Assembly: GCF_015351475.1 (NCBI RefSeq)
Contig: NZ_JADKPR010000003.1
Location: forward strand, 237,744 to 301,743
Reading direction: 5' to 3'
DNA: 64,000 bases
Source: Flavobacterium sp. HJJ
Lineage (GTDB): Bacteria; Bacteroidota; Bacteroidia; Flavobacteriales; Flavobacteriaceae
Shown here one piece after another: positions 52,445-62,000 of this stretch (positions are counted from its first letter, which is position 1; each line of letters opens with the position of its first letter). Under the pieces are notes generated by a model. The model was not told the DNA's origin. It did not search any database and was given only the letters and a program-made list of their open reading frames with translations. The position numbers were made by a program, and so were the translations under genes.

Positions 52445-52585
52445 AGCAAAAATGAAGCAATTATAGAAACAATAATAGAGTAGTACAATTTAGTGTACTA
52501 AAAAAAATTCGCTAAAAGTAAAGGTGTGGGCTTTTAGTGTGTTTAACTAAATCACACCATAAACTAAATTTAAATTTTTTTAAGC

Positions 52586-53032
52586 ATGAACAAAATGAAA
52601 ACTATTTTTTTAACAGCCTTAGTGGCCGTAGGTACTTTATTTACCTCTTGTAGTAAAGATGATAATGACAGTCCATCAATTGTGGGGTCTTGGAAGACTT
52701 CTTCGAGTATAAGTGAAGAATTTAAAGACGGAGTTTCTCAAGGAAAAGGAAGTAATAGTATAGATGCCAATAACTATGAAATATTTACATTTAACAATGA
52801 TAATACATTTTCTGATTACGAAGTATCTTCGAATAGTGCCCCTTCAACGGATCCAGGGACTTATACTATGAAAGACAATATTATATCTTTAAAATACAGT
52901 GGTGATACTGATATTGATTCACTTTCTTTTACATTAACAAAAGATACCCTTGTCACAACTTTCATTGAAGAATATACCTCAAAAGGAATTGCTTATAAAT
53001 ACGTAACTATCGTTACCTACATTAGGCAATAA
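52586..53032 (+). CDS. Lipocalin-like lipoprotein
   Basis: A 148-residue protein with lipoprotein signal (ALVAVGTLFTSC, Cys near residue 22). The mature part begins SPSIVGSWKTSSS and has the strand pattern of the small Bacteroidota lipocalin-like family (IVGxW near the start, YEIFTFNNDNTFSDYE, PGTYTMKDNIISL). These are outer-membrane or periplasmic lipid-anchored proteins of unknown ligand. A second ATG three codons downstream (MKTIF) could also serve. Confidence 0.8.
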   Translation: MNKMKTIFLTALVAVGTLFTSCSKDDNDSPSIVGSWKTSSSISEEFKDGVSQGKGSNSIDANNYEIFTFNNDNTFSDYEVSSNSAPSTDPGTYTMKDNIISLKYSGDTDIDSLSFTLTKDTLVTTFIEEYTSKGIAYKYVTIVTYIRQ

Positions 53033-53071
53033 ATAACGTCAATTTATATTCAATTAAAAAGAAAATAAAAC

Positions 53072-53105
53072 ATTTTAGAACTGTCCCAAAAGGCAGTTCT
53101 AAAAT
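53072..53105 (+). terminator. Hairpin after the lipocalin-like gene
   Basis: Perfect 12-base arms ATTTTAGAACTG / CAGTTCTAAAAT around a 10-base loop, 40 bases past the stop. There is no long T run after it, so termination may be partial. Confidence 0.6.
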
Positions 53106-53127
53106 ATAACCCCAAATTAAAATAAAT

Positions 53128-53976
53128 ATGAAAAGAATAATATTAACAGCAGTAGCCATATTAATTGGAATTGGCGCTTTCGCACAAAAAATCAAGATTG
53201 ATAAAGGAGAAATAAAACTTGACGAAAAGACAATTGGTTACCTGGAAGGAAAAAAACCAGTTTTTAAAATATATAGTTTAGATAAAAGCTTTTCTGTAAC
53301 AGCAGAATTAAAGAATGCTCCCAATGAAGATTCGATGAAACTGCCGTGGATAGAGATTAAAAACGAAGCCACAGGAAAAACGAACGAATTAGATTTTAAG
53401 AATAAAAGCAGAAAATTCAGTGCCTTTAATTATGACAGAAGTATCATCTATGAATTAATGGATAGAGGTTATTTTACTGCTGACGGTTTAATTAAAGATG
53501 CGATAGAAAGTTTTATTAATGGAGAGTCAACGGGTATTGCTGCAAAACGTTTAGGGGTTCAGGGTGATATCGATAAGGCAAGTCGTCTGGCTGATACCTA
53601 TCAGTTAGCAATCGATGACAATGGGGTAATTTATAGTGTAAAAGCAAAAAATCCGGATCCAAATGATAAAAGAATAGGTTATATCAAGATGACATCACCA
53701 TCGAATAATGGAGAACTGAAATATGAAGTTTTAGATCTAGACAATCGATTAATTGCAACATGGTTTGCAAAAGCAGCTATGGTTTCAGGATATGATAAAT
53801 TTCTAAACCAGGAATTGATTACTTATGATAGCAAGGTATTTAAAGCCACTTTTGATAATAGAGGCAACCCGATAGGATATAAAATGAGTAAAGATATTAC
53901 TGCGATGAATATTGTACGTGTACTTGTTGGAAACGGATACAGTTTAAGCAGTCAAAATTTAGAGAATAAAAAATAG
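53128..53976 (+). CDS. Exported protein of unknown function
   Basis: A 282-residue protein with signal peptide MKRIILTAVAILIGIGAFAQ. No lipobox, T9SS domain or known family. The mature part starts KIKIDKGEIKLDEKTIGYLEG, a pattern of short beta strands, and contains a helix-rich centre (IESFINGESTGIAAKRLGVQ). It lies three bases ahead of a lipoprotein gene and is likely co-transcribed. It may belong to the surface system by position only. Confidence 0.75.
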   Translation: MKRIILTAVAILIGIGAFAQKIKIDKGEIKLDEKTIGYLEGKKPVFKIYSLDKSFSVTAELKNAPNEDSMKLPWIEIKNEATGKTNELDFKNKSRKFSAFNYDRSIIYELMDRGYFTADGLIKDAIESFINGESTGIAAKRLGVQGDIDKASRLADTYQLAIDDNGVIYSVKAKNPDPNDKRIGYIKMTSPSNNGELKYEVLDLDNRLIATWFAKAAMVSGYDKFLNQELITYDSKVFKATFDNRGNPIGYKMSKDITAMNIVRVLVGNGYSLSSQNLENKK

Positions 53977-53979
53977 AAA

Positions 53980-55041
53980 ATGAAAAATAGAATTTTATTA
54001 GCAGCAGTGTTGCAGCTTTTTTTAGTGTTAAATGGATGTAGTTCAGATTCAGGGAATAATGATTCAGAAAAAACAGTAGAGTTACAGAAAGGAGAAATCA
54101 AAGCTGATTTTAATGTATTCTATAGAGCTGAGGATTTTGTAATTGACAAAGATGACAATGTGTTTTTTATAGGACAAACACCAAATGAAAAAGATTATGC
54201 TATTAAGTTTCAAAAAATTGATAAAAATGGAAATTTGACATTACTGAAAGGAATAAACAACTACGATTTTTCACCAAGTAGATTAGCTGTTGCACCAACA
54301 GGAGATTTTTTGTTAATAGCATTTAATAACCAAAATGGCACTGATAAAATATTTCGTTTCGAAAACAACTTTACAGAGTTAAATCCTTTTTATACGATGA
54401 AACCTATAAGTTCCCCGTATGCAAATAAGATTAGACTTATCTCGATTTGTAATAATAATGATGATACTTATTTTGTGTATGATTACAACAATAGACAAAT
54501 GAAAAGATTTGTTGCGGGATTAAAAACCGATGTTTTTGTTGCAGGCTCAGAAAAAAATGAAATAAAAGACGGAACAGGATTGAATGCAGGATTTAGTAAT
54601 GTAGATAAAATAATTTCTCAAAATAATGTTTTGTATTTAATTGATAATTTGCATTCAGGAGGGACTTCCACTGTTGTTAGTTCTAATATTCGAAAATTGG
54701 AATACGTTGATAATCAATGGAAAGTGACTACATTGTCCTCTACAACAAATGCTGATAATTTTTACAACGATATTGCTTTTGACGCAAAGGGGGATTTATA
54801 TGTTTCGATTTGGGGAAAAGGAATTTATAAGTTAAACCTTTTAGATAATACATTATCACTTTTTGCAGATGCAGAATTAAAAATATTCGTTGGAGAAAAA
54901 AAGTTAATGTATAGTTCAACGGTTGATTTTAAATTTATATCTGGTTTTAAATTTAAAAGGAATGATATGTATTTATTGGAATCTACAACTGTAATCAAAA
55001 TTTCAGATTACCAATCCAAATTGGACGCAGCAACGAAATAA
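53980..55041 (+). CDS. Beta-propeller-like lipoprotein
   Basis: A 353-residue lipoprotein (LFLVLNGC lipobox, Cys near residue 20). The mature part repeats short strand clusters such as DFVIDKDDNVFFIGQ, RLAVAPTGDFLLIAF and DIAFDAKGDLYVSIWGKGIY, which resemble NHL/SMP-30-like propeller blades. The GTGLNAGFSNVDKI string is typical of NHL-type repeats. Likely an extracytoplasmic binding protein; ligand unknown. Three bases from the upstream gene. Confidence 0.78.
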   Translation: MKNRILLAAVLQLFLVLNGCSSDSGNNDSEKTVELQKGEIKADFNVFYRAEDFVIDKDDNVFFIGQTPNEKDYAIKFQKIDKNGNLTLLKGINNYDFSPSRLAVAPTGDFLLIAFNNQNGTDKIFRFENNFTELNPFYTMKPISSPYANKIRLISICNNNDDTYFVYDYNNRQMKRFVAGLKTDVFVAGSEKNEIKDGTGLNAGFSNVDKIISQNNVLYLIDNLHSGGTSTVVSSNIRKLEYVDNQWKVTTLSSTTNADNFYNDIAFDAKGDLYVSIWGKGIYKLNLLDNTLSLFADAELKIFVGEKKLMYSSTVDFKFISGFKFKRNDMYLLESTTVIKISDYQSKLDAATK

Positions 55042-55054
55042 ATAAAAGATTAAA

Positions 55055-55088
55055 AAACCACTACAATTCTTTAAAATTGTAGTGGTTT
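55055..55088 (+). terminator. Strong hairpin between two lipoprotein genes
   Basis: Perfect 14-base arms AAACCACTACAATT / AATTGTAGTGGTTT around a 6-base loop, followed by ATAAAAA. It separates the propeller lipoprotein from the PKD lipoprotein, so at least partial termination is expected here. Confidence 0.75.
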
Positions 55089-55101
55089 ATAAAAACCGAT
55101 A

Positions 55102-56445
55102 ATGAAAAAAACATTACTCTTACTCTTATTTATTGTTATTACTTCTTGTTATCAGGAAACCGCTATAGCCATAGAGGGTGATTTCACGGCTTCGTATGCC
55201 AATAATGACGAATCAATACCTGTACAAATTAAAATTGACAATAAAATAACGGGTGCAGATACGTATGAATGGACATTTGAAGGAGGAAATCCGTCTGTTT
55301 CTAATTCTAAAAATCCAGGTGAGATTTTATACAACAAGCAGGGAACTTACACCATTAAATTAATAGCAAAAAATGTAGATGGCGAGAGTAGAGAATTTAC
55401 TAAAACTGTTGAAATAAAAGAAGGAATTAATATTGAGTTTTCTCACGAAATCATAAAAAGCAATTATTCTCCGGTTGAGGTTGTTTTAAAAAATACGACC
55501 ATCGGAGAGAGATTAACTTTTACATGGGATTTTCAGGATGGTGTACCTGCCACTTTTACAGGCAAAACCCCTCCAAATGTTGTATTTACAACCCCTGGTG
55601 ATCACACTATAACACTGACTGTTTCTAATGGTTTTGAATCAGAAAAACAAACTAAAACCGTAACTGTTGCTCCCTATTTAGTGAGCTTATTTTCGTATGA
55701 ACCAAAATTTGAAGATGATGATTACCAGGCTCCAGTAACGATTGATTTTACCAACAAATCGATGAGTGCGACAAATTACAAATGGACTTTTGAAGGAGGA
55801 AACCCGGCGACTTCAACAGAAGAAAATCCGACAGTCATTTTTACAAGCGCAGGCAGCCATGAAGTTACTTTAGAAGCCATTAACGATAAAGCAAGCCAGA
55901 TTTATAAATCGGCCATTACAGTGCTGACAGATACGAATCTGCGTACTTTAACCAATATTAAATTGGGAATAAATTCGGCACATAACAATAATAATATTGG
56001 TGCCATGTTCTCAACCGTAACCAGACAGGTTTATAAAGCAAATGAAATTAACGATCAGAACAGCAGCTTAATAGATATTGTTTTTCAGGGACTAAATGGC
56101 AACTTTAACTATAACAGATTTATATCGCCGGACCAGGCAAACAATTATGGATTTTTAACATTACAAAATGCACAAAGCACCATTTTTATAAATTCTCAGA
56201 ATTTGTGCAACTGCGGTTTAAATTTTACCGAATCACAATTTGATGCTATGGTAAACGATACGCCGATAAAATCTCTAAATATAAGTTACAGTGCGGGAGG
56301 TGCGCAGGAATTTGGCTTTACTTTTCCAAGGATTATTTTATTTAAAACACAAGACGGAAGAAAAGGAGCCATTAAAATTAAAGATATGGTAAAGAACGGA
56401 ACAAGCTCTTATATTTTATGCGATATCAAAGTACAAAAACAATAA
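55102..56445 (+). CDS. PKD-domain lipoprotein
   Basis: A 447-residue lipoprotein (MKKTLLLLLFIVITSC). Three PKD domains follow: the signature (Y/F)xW(T/D)F(E/Q)(G/D)GxP appears as YEWTFEGGNPSVS, FTWDFQDGVPATF and YKWTFEGGNPATS, each with a GxHxVTL-type end strand. The last 150 residues form a separate domain without a known match (NLRTLTNIKLGINSAHNNN). PKD proteins are surface adhesion or carbohydrate-binding modules. It starts 13 bases after a hairpin and ends seven bases before the barrel gene. Confidence 0.87.
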   Translation: MKKTLLLLLFIVITSCYQETAIAIEGDFTASYANNDESIPVQIKIDNKITGADTYEWTFEGGNPSVSNSKNPGEILYNKQGTYTIKLIAKNVDGESREFTKTVEIKEGINIEFSHEIIKSNYSPVEVVLKNTTIGERLTFTWDFQDGVPATFTGKTPPNVVFTTPGDHTITLTVSNGFESEKQTKTVTVAPYLVSLFSYEPKFEDDDYQAPVTIDFTNKSMSATNYKWTFEGGNPATSTEENPTVIFTSAGSHEVTLEAINDKASQIYKSAITVLTDTNLRTLTNIKLGINSAHNNNNIGAMFSTVTRQVYKANEINDQNSSLIDIVFQGLNGNFNYNRFISPDQANNYGFLTLQNAQSTIFINSQNLCNCGLNFTESQFDAMVNDTPIKSLNISYSAGGAQEFGFTFPRIILFKTQDGRKGAIKIKDMVKNGTSSYILCDIKVQKQ

Positions 56446-56452
56446 CCAATAA

Positions 56453-58909
56453 ATGAAGAGAGAGAATAAGAAGATCTTGTTTTGGTTATGTATTGTTTTT
56501 GCCTGCGTTATTTGCAGGAAAGGATATGCTCAGGATGTAGACTTAGAGAATTTTTATAAACCAAATTTCAAAGTTACAGGTAATGTAAATGCAAATACGA
56601 TGTATTATACATCTAATATGCAAAATTCCAGTGAACAGTTTACTTATTTGCTCTCAGGAAGTTTGAATATCAGTGCTTTTAATTTTAGTGTTCCGTTATT
56701 TTACAGCATTACCAATCAGGGAAATAATTTAGGCTATACTGCCCCGTTTGATTTTAACAGATTAAGTATTATGCCCAAATACAAATGGGTAAAAGCCTAT
56801 ATAGGCAATGTGAGTATGACTTTTTCACCGTATACATTAAGTGGTTTTCCGTTTAAGGGAGTTGGTTTGGAACTTACCCCAAGAAGTCCGTTTAAAATAG
56901 CATTAATGGGAGGACAGTTGTTAAAAGCAGTCTCAGAGGAAAATGCATCAGGAGGAATTCCGGTATACCAGCGTTTTGGCTACGGAGCAAAAATAGGTTT
57001 TGAACAACAACAATATAAAATTGGCTGGATTGGTTTTTATGCCAAAGACGATGTCAGTTCGCTAAACATAACTAATGATAAAGGAGTAACACCGAAAGAA
57101 AACTTTGTAAACAGTTTGATTTTTAGTACATCGTTGATAAAAAATCTAAATCTGAATGTTGAGTACGCTTTGTCTGTTTTAACAGATGATGCTAGAAGCA
57201 AAAATATTTCAGGAGGAAATTTCAGGGATAGGGTATTTTCCAGCAAAGAAAGTACCAGTTTTATGAATGCCTTAAATGTTAATTTTGATTATAATATTCA
57301 AAAGAGTATTGTAGGACTAACCTATGAACGCATCGATCCTAATTACAACACATTAGGAGCACTATATTTTAATAACGATTTAGAAAATATTGCATTGCGG
57401 TTTGCGCGTCCTTTTTATCAGGATAAAATCACGGTATCGACCAGTTTAGGATATCAGAGAGATGATTTGGCAAAAGCAAAAAAACAGGATACTAAGCGGG
57501 TTGTTGGTTCCATTAATATGAATTACAGAGTAACAGACCAACTTAATATTACGGGCAGTTATTCGAATTTTTCTACTTATACGAATAAAAAATTAGACCA
57601 GTTCGAGCTTATAAACAATCCAAATGTAGTGCAGTCTGATACCTTAGATTACAGGCAATTGTCTCAGAATGCCAATGTGAATATGTCATATGCTTTTGGA
57701 AAAAAGAGAAACCAGAATTTAAATTTCAACTATAGTATCGCTGGTCAGGCCAACGAACAAGGCGGGATCATACGAAAAGGACAGGCAAGTACCGTTCAGA
57801 ATTATAATTTGGCACATTCGGTAAATTTTATAGCGATGAAATTTAGCTTGAATAGCTCGCTAAATTATACCAATAACCAGATTAGTAGAAATGATAATTC
57901 TTCGGCTGGAGCATCAGTTGGAGCCTCTAAGAAGTTATTTAAAGACAAACTGAATACTAATTTTGGGCTTCTCTATAATAATTCTCAAGGGAATACGAAT
58001 TCAAGTTCTGTGTTTGGAGTCAAGTTCAACAACAGTTATGTGCTGCTCGAAAAACATAGTTTGAATATGAGTATAATTTCAATGTTTAGAAGCAGTTCTA
58101 ATGCTAAGAAATACAATGATTTAACTGCTGCTTTGAATTACTCTTATTCACTTGATAAAATAAAATTGACGGCCAAAAAAGAATCCAAAAAAGAACCGAA
58201 AATTGTTTCAGATCCTGTTCTTAAAATAAAACACAAAGAAAAGACCTACGAAGGAACGAGAAATGAAATCATAAAACAATTGCAGGACCTTCAGCTTGCA
58301 TTACGACCGATGCCGAAGGAAGATTCGGATGAATTGCAACATTTGTTCACACTTGCGACTTTGACACCTGATGATGAAAGCTTTAAAGAAAAGACTTTAA
58401 ATTATTTAAAAGGGTATGACTTAAATAATGACATATTAGACCGATATAACCAATACATCCTTGAAACTGTGAAAAGTTTAGAAGAAGAGATGATTCATAA
58501 AGATGAAGATATTGAAAATGATTATGTAATGGCTCTGGGAAGAGTAAATAAACATAAGATGCATGGCGTAAATGAACAAGATGTAACAGATAAAATAAGT
58601 TATAATTCTTATTTAAAATTGGTCGAACGAAAAAATAAAAAGCTACAGCCTTTATTAATTCATCGAAGGATGCTTAATGAGATTTCGATGCTTGCCAATA
58701 CTTCGGCAAATGAAATGCATCAAAATGAAAATCTGTCCAATTTTAACAATCAGGAGTTAAGTCACTTTTTTAAAATGATGAAAGAGAAAAAAACAGATAC
58801 AGAAATAATTGAAGAATTAAAAATCAAACTAATTCCGTTTTATCATGATTTAGCCATTAAAAATAGTAAAGATGCTGAAGTTGAATTTAAGTATTTGAAG
58901 AATAATTAA
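56453..58909 (+). CDS. Outer-membrane beta-barrel with charged helical C-terminal domain
   Basis: An 818-residue protein with a signal peptide ending KGYAQ near residue 26. Residues about 35-580 alternate hydrophobic and polar residues with many aromatic girdle positions (FNFSVPLFYSITNQGNN, YALSVLTDDARSKN, LNITGSYSNFSTYTN), as expected for a large outer-membrane barrel. From about 585 on, the sequence switches to Lys/Glu-rich helices (KLTAKKESKKEPKI, EIIKQLQDLQLALRPMPKED) with no barrel character. Barrel plus a 230-residue helical tail is unusual. It is probably the outer-membrane component of the locus. Confidence 0.78.
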   Translation: MKRENKKILFWLCIVFACVICRKGYAQDVDLENFYKPNFKVTGNVNANTMYYTSNMQNSSEQFTYLLSGSLNISAFNFSVPLFYSITNQGNNLGYTAPFDFNRLSIMPKYKWVKAYIGNVSMTFSPYTLSGFPFKGVGLELTPRSPFKIALMGGQLLKAVSEENASGGIPVYQRFGYGAKIGFEQQQYKIGWIGFYAKDDVSSLNITNDKGVTPKENFVNSLIFSTSLIKNLNLNVEYALSVLTDDARSKNISGGNFRDRVFSSKESTSFMNALNVNFDYNIQKSIVGLTYERIDPNYNTLGALYFNNDLENIALRFARPFYQDKITVSTSLGYQRDDLAKAKKQDTKRVVGSINMNYRVTDQLNITGSYSNFSTYTNKKLDQFELINNPNVVQSDTLDYRQLSQNANVNMSYAFGKKRNQNLNFNYSIAGQANEQGGIIRKGQASTVQNYNLAHSVNFIAMKFSLNSSLNYTNNQISRNDNSSAGASVGASKKLFKDKLNTNFGLLYNNSQGNTNSSSVFGVKFNNSYVLLEKHSLNMSIISMFRSSSNAKKYNDLTAALNYSYSLDKIKLTAKKESKKEPKIVSDPVLKIKHKEKTYEGTRNEIIKQLQDLQLALRPMPKEDSDELQHLFTLATLTPDDESFKEKTLNYLKGYDLNNDILDRYNQYILETVKSLEEEMIHKDEDIENDYVMALGRVNKHKMHGVNEQDVTDKISYNSYLKLVERKNKKLQPLLIHRRMLNEISMLANTSANEMHQNENLSNFNNQELSHFFKMMKEKKTDTEIIEELKIKLIPFYHDLAIKNSKDAEVEFKYLKNN

Positions 58910-59026
58910 GATTTAAAAAAGCTTGATTATTCAAATAAAATTTCATAATCGTTTTAAATAGACGTTTGCCTAAAATATAAAAAAGTTACTATGCTTTATT
59001 TTACAAAAAAACAGGATTATCTGCTT

Positions 59027-62000
59027 ATGAAGAAGGTTGCAAAAATACATTTATCGGTATTGTTTATCATGCTTTCGCTTGTTTTTTCTTATGGACAGGA
59101 TATTGCACCTCCTAAAGAATTAGGGGCAGCTTCAAGTGCTATCGAAAAGATTGAAGCTTCTGAACGCTGGGTTGATAAATTTTCGAATCAGGATTTGGTA
59201 GAATTGCCAATCGGAATACGTAATACGGTAAATAATGTTCAATATTCTATTGGAATTACCAAGGCTGTTTTTTCACCGGAGTACACCACTTTGACTGTTT
59301 TTTGCAGGGTTGATATTCCGCAAAAGGACAAAGAGGGGAGACCGATGCAATTGTTTTTTGGTGCTGATAATGTAAAATTATCGCATCAGGGAGGTATTAT
59401 GGGCGAAGCCAAATTAGTCTTATTGGGCAATGTTGACATTCCGTTTAGTGATAATAAATGGCAGGTATCATTATATGGCGGTTTTGATATGGCTACAGGA
59501 AGCGTCAATGATTTAACCTATGTGACAATTGACTGTGATGGTTTTAAAGAAATGAAAATTTCCGGTGCAGTTGAGTTTTCAAGAAACCTTATATTACCAA
59601 TTGATTCATTAACAAAAACTGTCGACGAAGCAAAAACAACCGTCCCTAAAACCTATTACAACGGAAAAACAGTTCAGATACCCAATAGGGTTAGAGGAGA
59701 GTTCAGTTTCATGGCAAGTAGTTGGAATGATATCCTGGTCAATGTAAGCATGCAGCCTTTTGTGTTGAAAGACAAACGAAACGGAAAAGATTTTGATGGT
59801 AATTTTCAGTTTCTGGTCAGCAACGCAGTGTTAGATTTAAGTGATTTAAAAAATGACCCAACAGTTGTTTTTCCAGAATATTATGCAAAAAATGCATTTT
59901 TGGTACCTAGTCCTCAGGCATGGAAAGGGATATTTATTCAGACTTTTGATGTAGGTCTGCCAAAAGAATTTCAAACCACAGATACGGCATCAAGTAAAGA
60001 AAGGCTTTATGTAGGAGCTCAAAATCTGATTATAGACAAATACGGAGTTTCGGGAACTTTTTATGCAGATAATGTATTCCCGCTCGAAAGGGGAATAACC
60101 AGTCAGGAAAAATCATGGGCCTATTCCTTAGATCACATCGATGTAACTATTGCGGCCAATACCTTTGTAAAAGCAAATTTAAGCGGTCAGATTCTTTTGC
60201 CAATAAGCAAAGCGCCGCAAGAGAAAAAAGAGAGTGCAGCCACTGCAACATCAGCTAAAGCAACAACGACAGCCAAACCGGCCCAAACCAATAGAGCTGG
60301 TTTGGCTTACAATGGATTTATATCCATGGAAGAGCAGCAGTTAATTGTAGTTACAAAAGATACCATAGCTTTTGATCTCTGGAAAGCAAAAGCTTTACTA
60401 TTGCCTAATAGTTCTGTTGAATTAAAATTAATAAATGGAAAATTTTTACCTAAGGCAAATTTAAACGGAACCGTTTCATTTGGAACCAACAAAGGGGCAT
60501 CTGATGACAAAGAAGTAGAAGGAAAAAAAACAATTGATTTTAAAGGTATTTCTTTTGAAAATCTGCAATTACAAACTGTTTCACCTATTATTTCCGTTCG
60601 GAATATGGGCTATAAAGGCACGGTTGCCTTTGGTAATTTTCCAGTTTCGATTGGTAATATAAATGTTGCCATTAACGGAAATGATTCCCGGATCGATTTT
60701 GATTTAGGGATTAATTTGATGGAAAGCATTGGAGCCGGAGCCACAGCCCGAATAGGCATTAAAGGTAAAATGTATGATGACGGCTACAGGCAGCGAAGCC
60801 GATATGATGGTTTAGATCTTTCCGCCATTAATATTGACTGTAAATTTAGTGGATTAACCATTAAAGGAGGTCTTGTCTTAATGGAAAAAGATCCTGTATA
60901 CGGAAATGGATTTAATGCAGAACTTGAAGTAGATGTTGCTGGTGTGGTTAATGTACAGGCAAAAGCTATTTTTGGACGTACTACTTTTAGATATTGGTAT
61001 TTTGATGCCGCTGTAAAATGGTCGCCAACTCCGGCTCCTTTTATGATTAATGGTTTTGGAGGAGGGGCTTATTATAAAATGCACAGAAATCCGGATATAG
61101 CCATTGGTGATTTCTCACCGTCAGGACTGAGTTATACTCCAGATGAAAAAATAAGTTTAGGAGTCAAAGCCCTAATTTATTTTCATATTGGTTCAGAAAC
61201 CATTTGTGATGGAGAAGCCGGATTTGAAATTGCTTTTAACTCAAGAGGAGGTATAAACAGATTAGCCATTTTTGGGAAAGCAAATGTCCTGGCTTCAATA
61301 CCAGGGCTTAAAAATGTTACAGACCTAATGGGGAAAGTGGCTTCCAATGTTACGGCAAAGACAAGTTTTATGGGGGTAACCGATAAAGATCTAACGGGAT
61401 CTTTTGCCAGCAAATATATTCCCGCAGCAAAAGAAGCGATTCCCGGAGATTTATCAGCTCAGGTAGGTATAAAAATGGCAGCGGCAATAGAATTTGATTT
61501 TCAAAATCATTCGATGCATGCTACAACAGATGTGTACATTAATACGCCCGGGAATTTTCTTTCGGGAATAGGAGAGGGAGGCAGAGCAGTTTGGGGCGTT
61601 TTCCATAAAGACCCAGAAGATTGGTACATGTATATGGGAACTCCGGATGACAGATGTGGGGTCAAAATAGGTATAGCAGGAATGTACTTGAAAACAACAA
61701 GTTATTTTATGGCAGGAACAGTGCTTCCGGGAAGTCCGCCACCGCCACCTATTGTTGCACAAATTTTGGGTGTTGATGCCAAAGAACTGGATTATATGCG
61801 AGATGAAAATGCATTGGCAAATGGAGGAGGTCTCGCATTTGGGGCTAGCCTGGATTTTGATACAGGAGATTTAAGCTTCCTGCTTTTTTATGCCCGTTTT
61901 CAGGCGGGAATGGGGTTTGATATTATGCTCAAAGATTATCAGCAAGCCAGATGCTCTAATACAGGAGATCGGGTAGGTATAAATGGCTGGTATGCTAACG

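Noticed and set aside
53072..53105. Hairpin considered as a riboswitch or small RNA
   Set aside because: A simple perfect stem with a short loop and no conserved core; a terminator or stability element is sufficient.
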